From: an uncultured Prevotellaceae bacterium
Lineage (GTDB): Bacteria; Bacteroidota; Bacteroidia; Bacteroidales; Bacteroidaceae
Direction: 5' to 3'
Length of the DNA stretch: 6,349 nt
NCBI GenBank assembly: GCA_902775075.1
Contig: CACYKX010000178.1
Span: forward strand, 1-6,349
Of this stretch, positions 5,292 through 6,349 are shown in pieces. A program made the translations under genes and the position numbers. The notes beneath the pieces were generated by a model, which was not told where the DNA came from, ran no database searches, and saw only the letters and a list, made by a program, of their open reading frames with translations. Positions within the stretch are counted from its first letter, which is position 1, and the number at the start of each line of letters is the position of its first letter.

Positions 5292-6349
5292 CTACTCACT
5301 TTTATTATCATCATTTACGGAATCTGAATTTTCGCCCTCATCCTCCACCGACAATTTAGCTTCGAGTTCTTCTATAGTAGGCATGGTACCTTCCACCTTT
5401 TCTGGATAGAGCTTGCTTAGTTCGTAATCTGAGATGGCAATGGGTTGACTGCTGCTTTCAAGCGCATATTGTGCAAGAGTCTTATTCTTCTCCTTGCAGA
5501 TAAGCAATCCAATTGTCGGGTTATCCCGACCCTTTTTGCGTAGAAGATGATTACATGCCACTACATAGCCACCTAATTGACCTGCATCCTGAAAGTCAAA
5601 TTCTCCAATTTTCACCTCAATGACAACATAGCAAGACAGTTTTAGATTATAGAACAGCAAGTCGATGAACTTCTCCTTGTCCTCTATCTGTAGTCTGTAC
5701 TCCTTGCCGACATAAGCAAAACCGGTACCAAGTTCAATCAAGAACTTTGTAATGTTGTGTAGCAGTGCGTCTTTTAGCTTCCGCTCGTTGTACTTCCCTG
5801 TGATGCCTGCAAAAGCGAAGTTATATGGGTCCTTAGTTATCTCTTTCGCCAAGTCGCTGGTCTCAGAGGGCAGCGTAGCCGTGAAATTATTGAGAGCTTT
5901 GCCTTGACGTTCATACAAGTCGGTAGATAAGAAATTCAATAGCATATCGCGACTCCAGCCATTTGATACGGTTTGCTGCAGATAAAACAAGGCCTTCTTT
6001 GGATTACCCAAACACTTGTCAATCAACAATCTATGATGACCCCAAGGAACAGAAAACAGAAGCTTTTGTATTTGTGCCACAACTTGTGGCACAATTTCTT
6101 CCTTATTTTGTGCCACAACTTGTGGCACTATTTTATTATAGTCGGAATAAAGCAGGTAGAACTGCTTGCAATAATAAATATTTCTCCTAGTTAAGCCAGA
6201 AACGTCTGGCATGACGGTCTTTAAGTCTATAGAGATATTATCAATTACCTTTTCACCCCATCTGTCTTCGACGTGCATCTCAACAATATCACGTCCAAGA
6301 CTCCAGTAGAAGGCAAGCATCTCCTGGTTCACTTTTACTGCAGCCTTGA
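5292..6349 (-). CDS. yhcG: YhcG-family PDDEXK nuclease (DUF1016), 5' end outside the window
   Basis: The frame is open to the right edge (reading KAAVKVNQEMLAFYWSLG). The GTG at 6332 is internal; family members start some 15-30 residues earlier, so the true start lies beyond 6349. Numbered from that GTG, residues 1-150 are the DUF1016 N-terminal domain: the YWSLGRDI signature at 9-16, then WGHH at 97-100. Residues about 170-315 are the PDDEXK domain, with D224 in FIDLLFYNLKLSC, E239-V-K241 as the D...E-x-K pair, then GQLGGYVVA. The tail (316-346) is acidic and probably disordered. A duplicated IVPQVVAQ (68-75, 80-87) precedes the WGHH region. The protein is predicted to be a cytoplasmic DNA-cleaving or DNA-processing enzyme; relatives are common in accessory and restriction-modification neighbourhoods, but the substrate is unknown. 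It lies on the far side of the tRNA junction from the integrase, so it probably belongs to the flank or another element. Confidence 0.92.
   Translation of the reverse strand, partial: KAAVKVNQEMLAFYWSLGRDIVEMHVEDRWGEKVIDNISIDLKTVMPDVSGLTRRNIYYCKQFYLLYSDYNKIVPQVVAQNKEEIVPQVVAQIQKLLFSVPWGHHRLLIDKCLGNPKKALFYLQQTVSNGWSRDMLLNFLSTDLYERQGKALNNFTATLPSETSDLAKEITKDPYNFAFAGITGKYNERKLKDALLHNITKFLIELGTGFAYVGKEYRLQIEDKEKFIDLLFYNLKLSCYVVIEVKIGEFDFQDAGQLGGYVVACNHLLRKKGRDNPTIGLLICKEKNKTLAQYALESSSQPIAISDYELSKLYPEKVEGTMPTIEELEAKLSVEDEGENSDSVNDDNKSE
6072..6128. repeat. Pair of near-perfect palindromes inside the yhcG-like gene
   Basis: TTGTGCCACAA, a central C, then TTGTGGCACAA is a 23-bp palindrome at 6072-6094. 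Its 19-bp core, GTGCCACAA-C-TTGTGGCAC, recurs at 6110-6128, exactly 36 bases later. On the minus strand each copy encodes VPQVVAQ, so the DNA repeat is also a 12-residue protein repeat unit. It is in frame and intact. Confidence 0.95.

Noticed and set aside
5963..6194. Two overlapping plus-strand frames with repeated PQLVA or HNLWH motifs
   Set aside because: They mirror the palindromic repeat within the minus-strand YhcG-like gene, which has clear domain support.
1..6349. CRISPR array
   Set aside because: The only tandem or spaced repeats (1949-1996, 4902-4923, 6072-6128) lack spacer-repeat periodicity, and most lie inside coding sequence.

Overview
The window looks like an accessory region of a Bacteroidales chromosome (Bacteroides/Prevotella-like). 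Four things point that way. Two promoters fit the Bacteroidetes pattern (TTTG, about 19-20 bases, TAnnTTTG). The tyrosine recombinase is of the Bacteroidetes conjugative-transposon type. The coding density is moderate and somewhat AT-rich. The accessory families present (AlbA_2/RecG-like, YhcG/DUF1016, class C group II intron) are common in that order. The species cannot be named from the sequence.

Layout, left to right; every protein gene reads on the minus strand. Positions 1-288 hold the 5' RNA domains of a group II intron, apparently class C, cut by the left edge; its reverse transcriptase would lie outside. It starts one base past the T-tract of a rho-independent terminator (290-319) that ends the next transcript. 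That transcript carries an AlbA_2/HATPase_c_4 (Schlafen/RecG-like) protein with a C-terminal winged helix (1768-3270). It is followed closely by an uncharacterised alpha-helical protein, possibly of the DUF6043 type (326-1741). A promoter at 3292-3323 would drive the pair. Next comes a tyrosine recombinase (3370-4869) with its own near-consensus promoter (4941-4971) and two perfect 11-bp direct repeats in its leader.

Positions 5039-5082 match the 3' part of a tRNA-Met(CAT) gene, from anticodon loop to discriminator base, with no 5' half. A strong plus-strand terminator follows (5094-5126). This is what an attachment site of an element integrated in a tRNA gene looks like. I infer that the integrase, AlbA-like gene, helical-protein gene and perhaps the intron lie inside an integrative element extending left from about 5040, and that the sequence right of 5082 is the older chromosomal flank or a neighbouring element.

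Right of the junction, 5140-5291 holds what looks like the decayed end of a small reading frame. Beyond it is a YhcG-family PDDEXK nuclease gene (5292-6349, 5' end cut by the window). That gene contains two copies of an almost perfect palindrome that are also a 12-residue protein repeat. No self-evident new system is proven here. The most system-like unit is the AlbA/RecG-like plus helical-protein pair carried beside an integrase.
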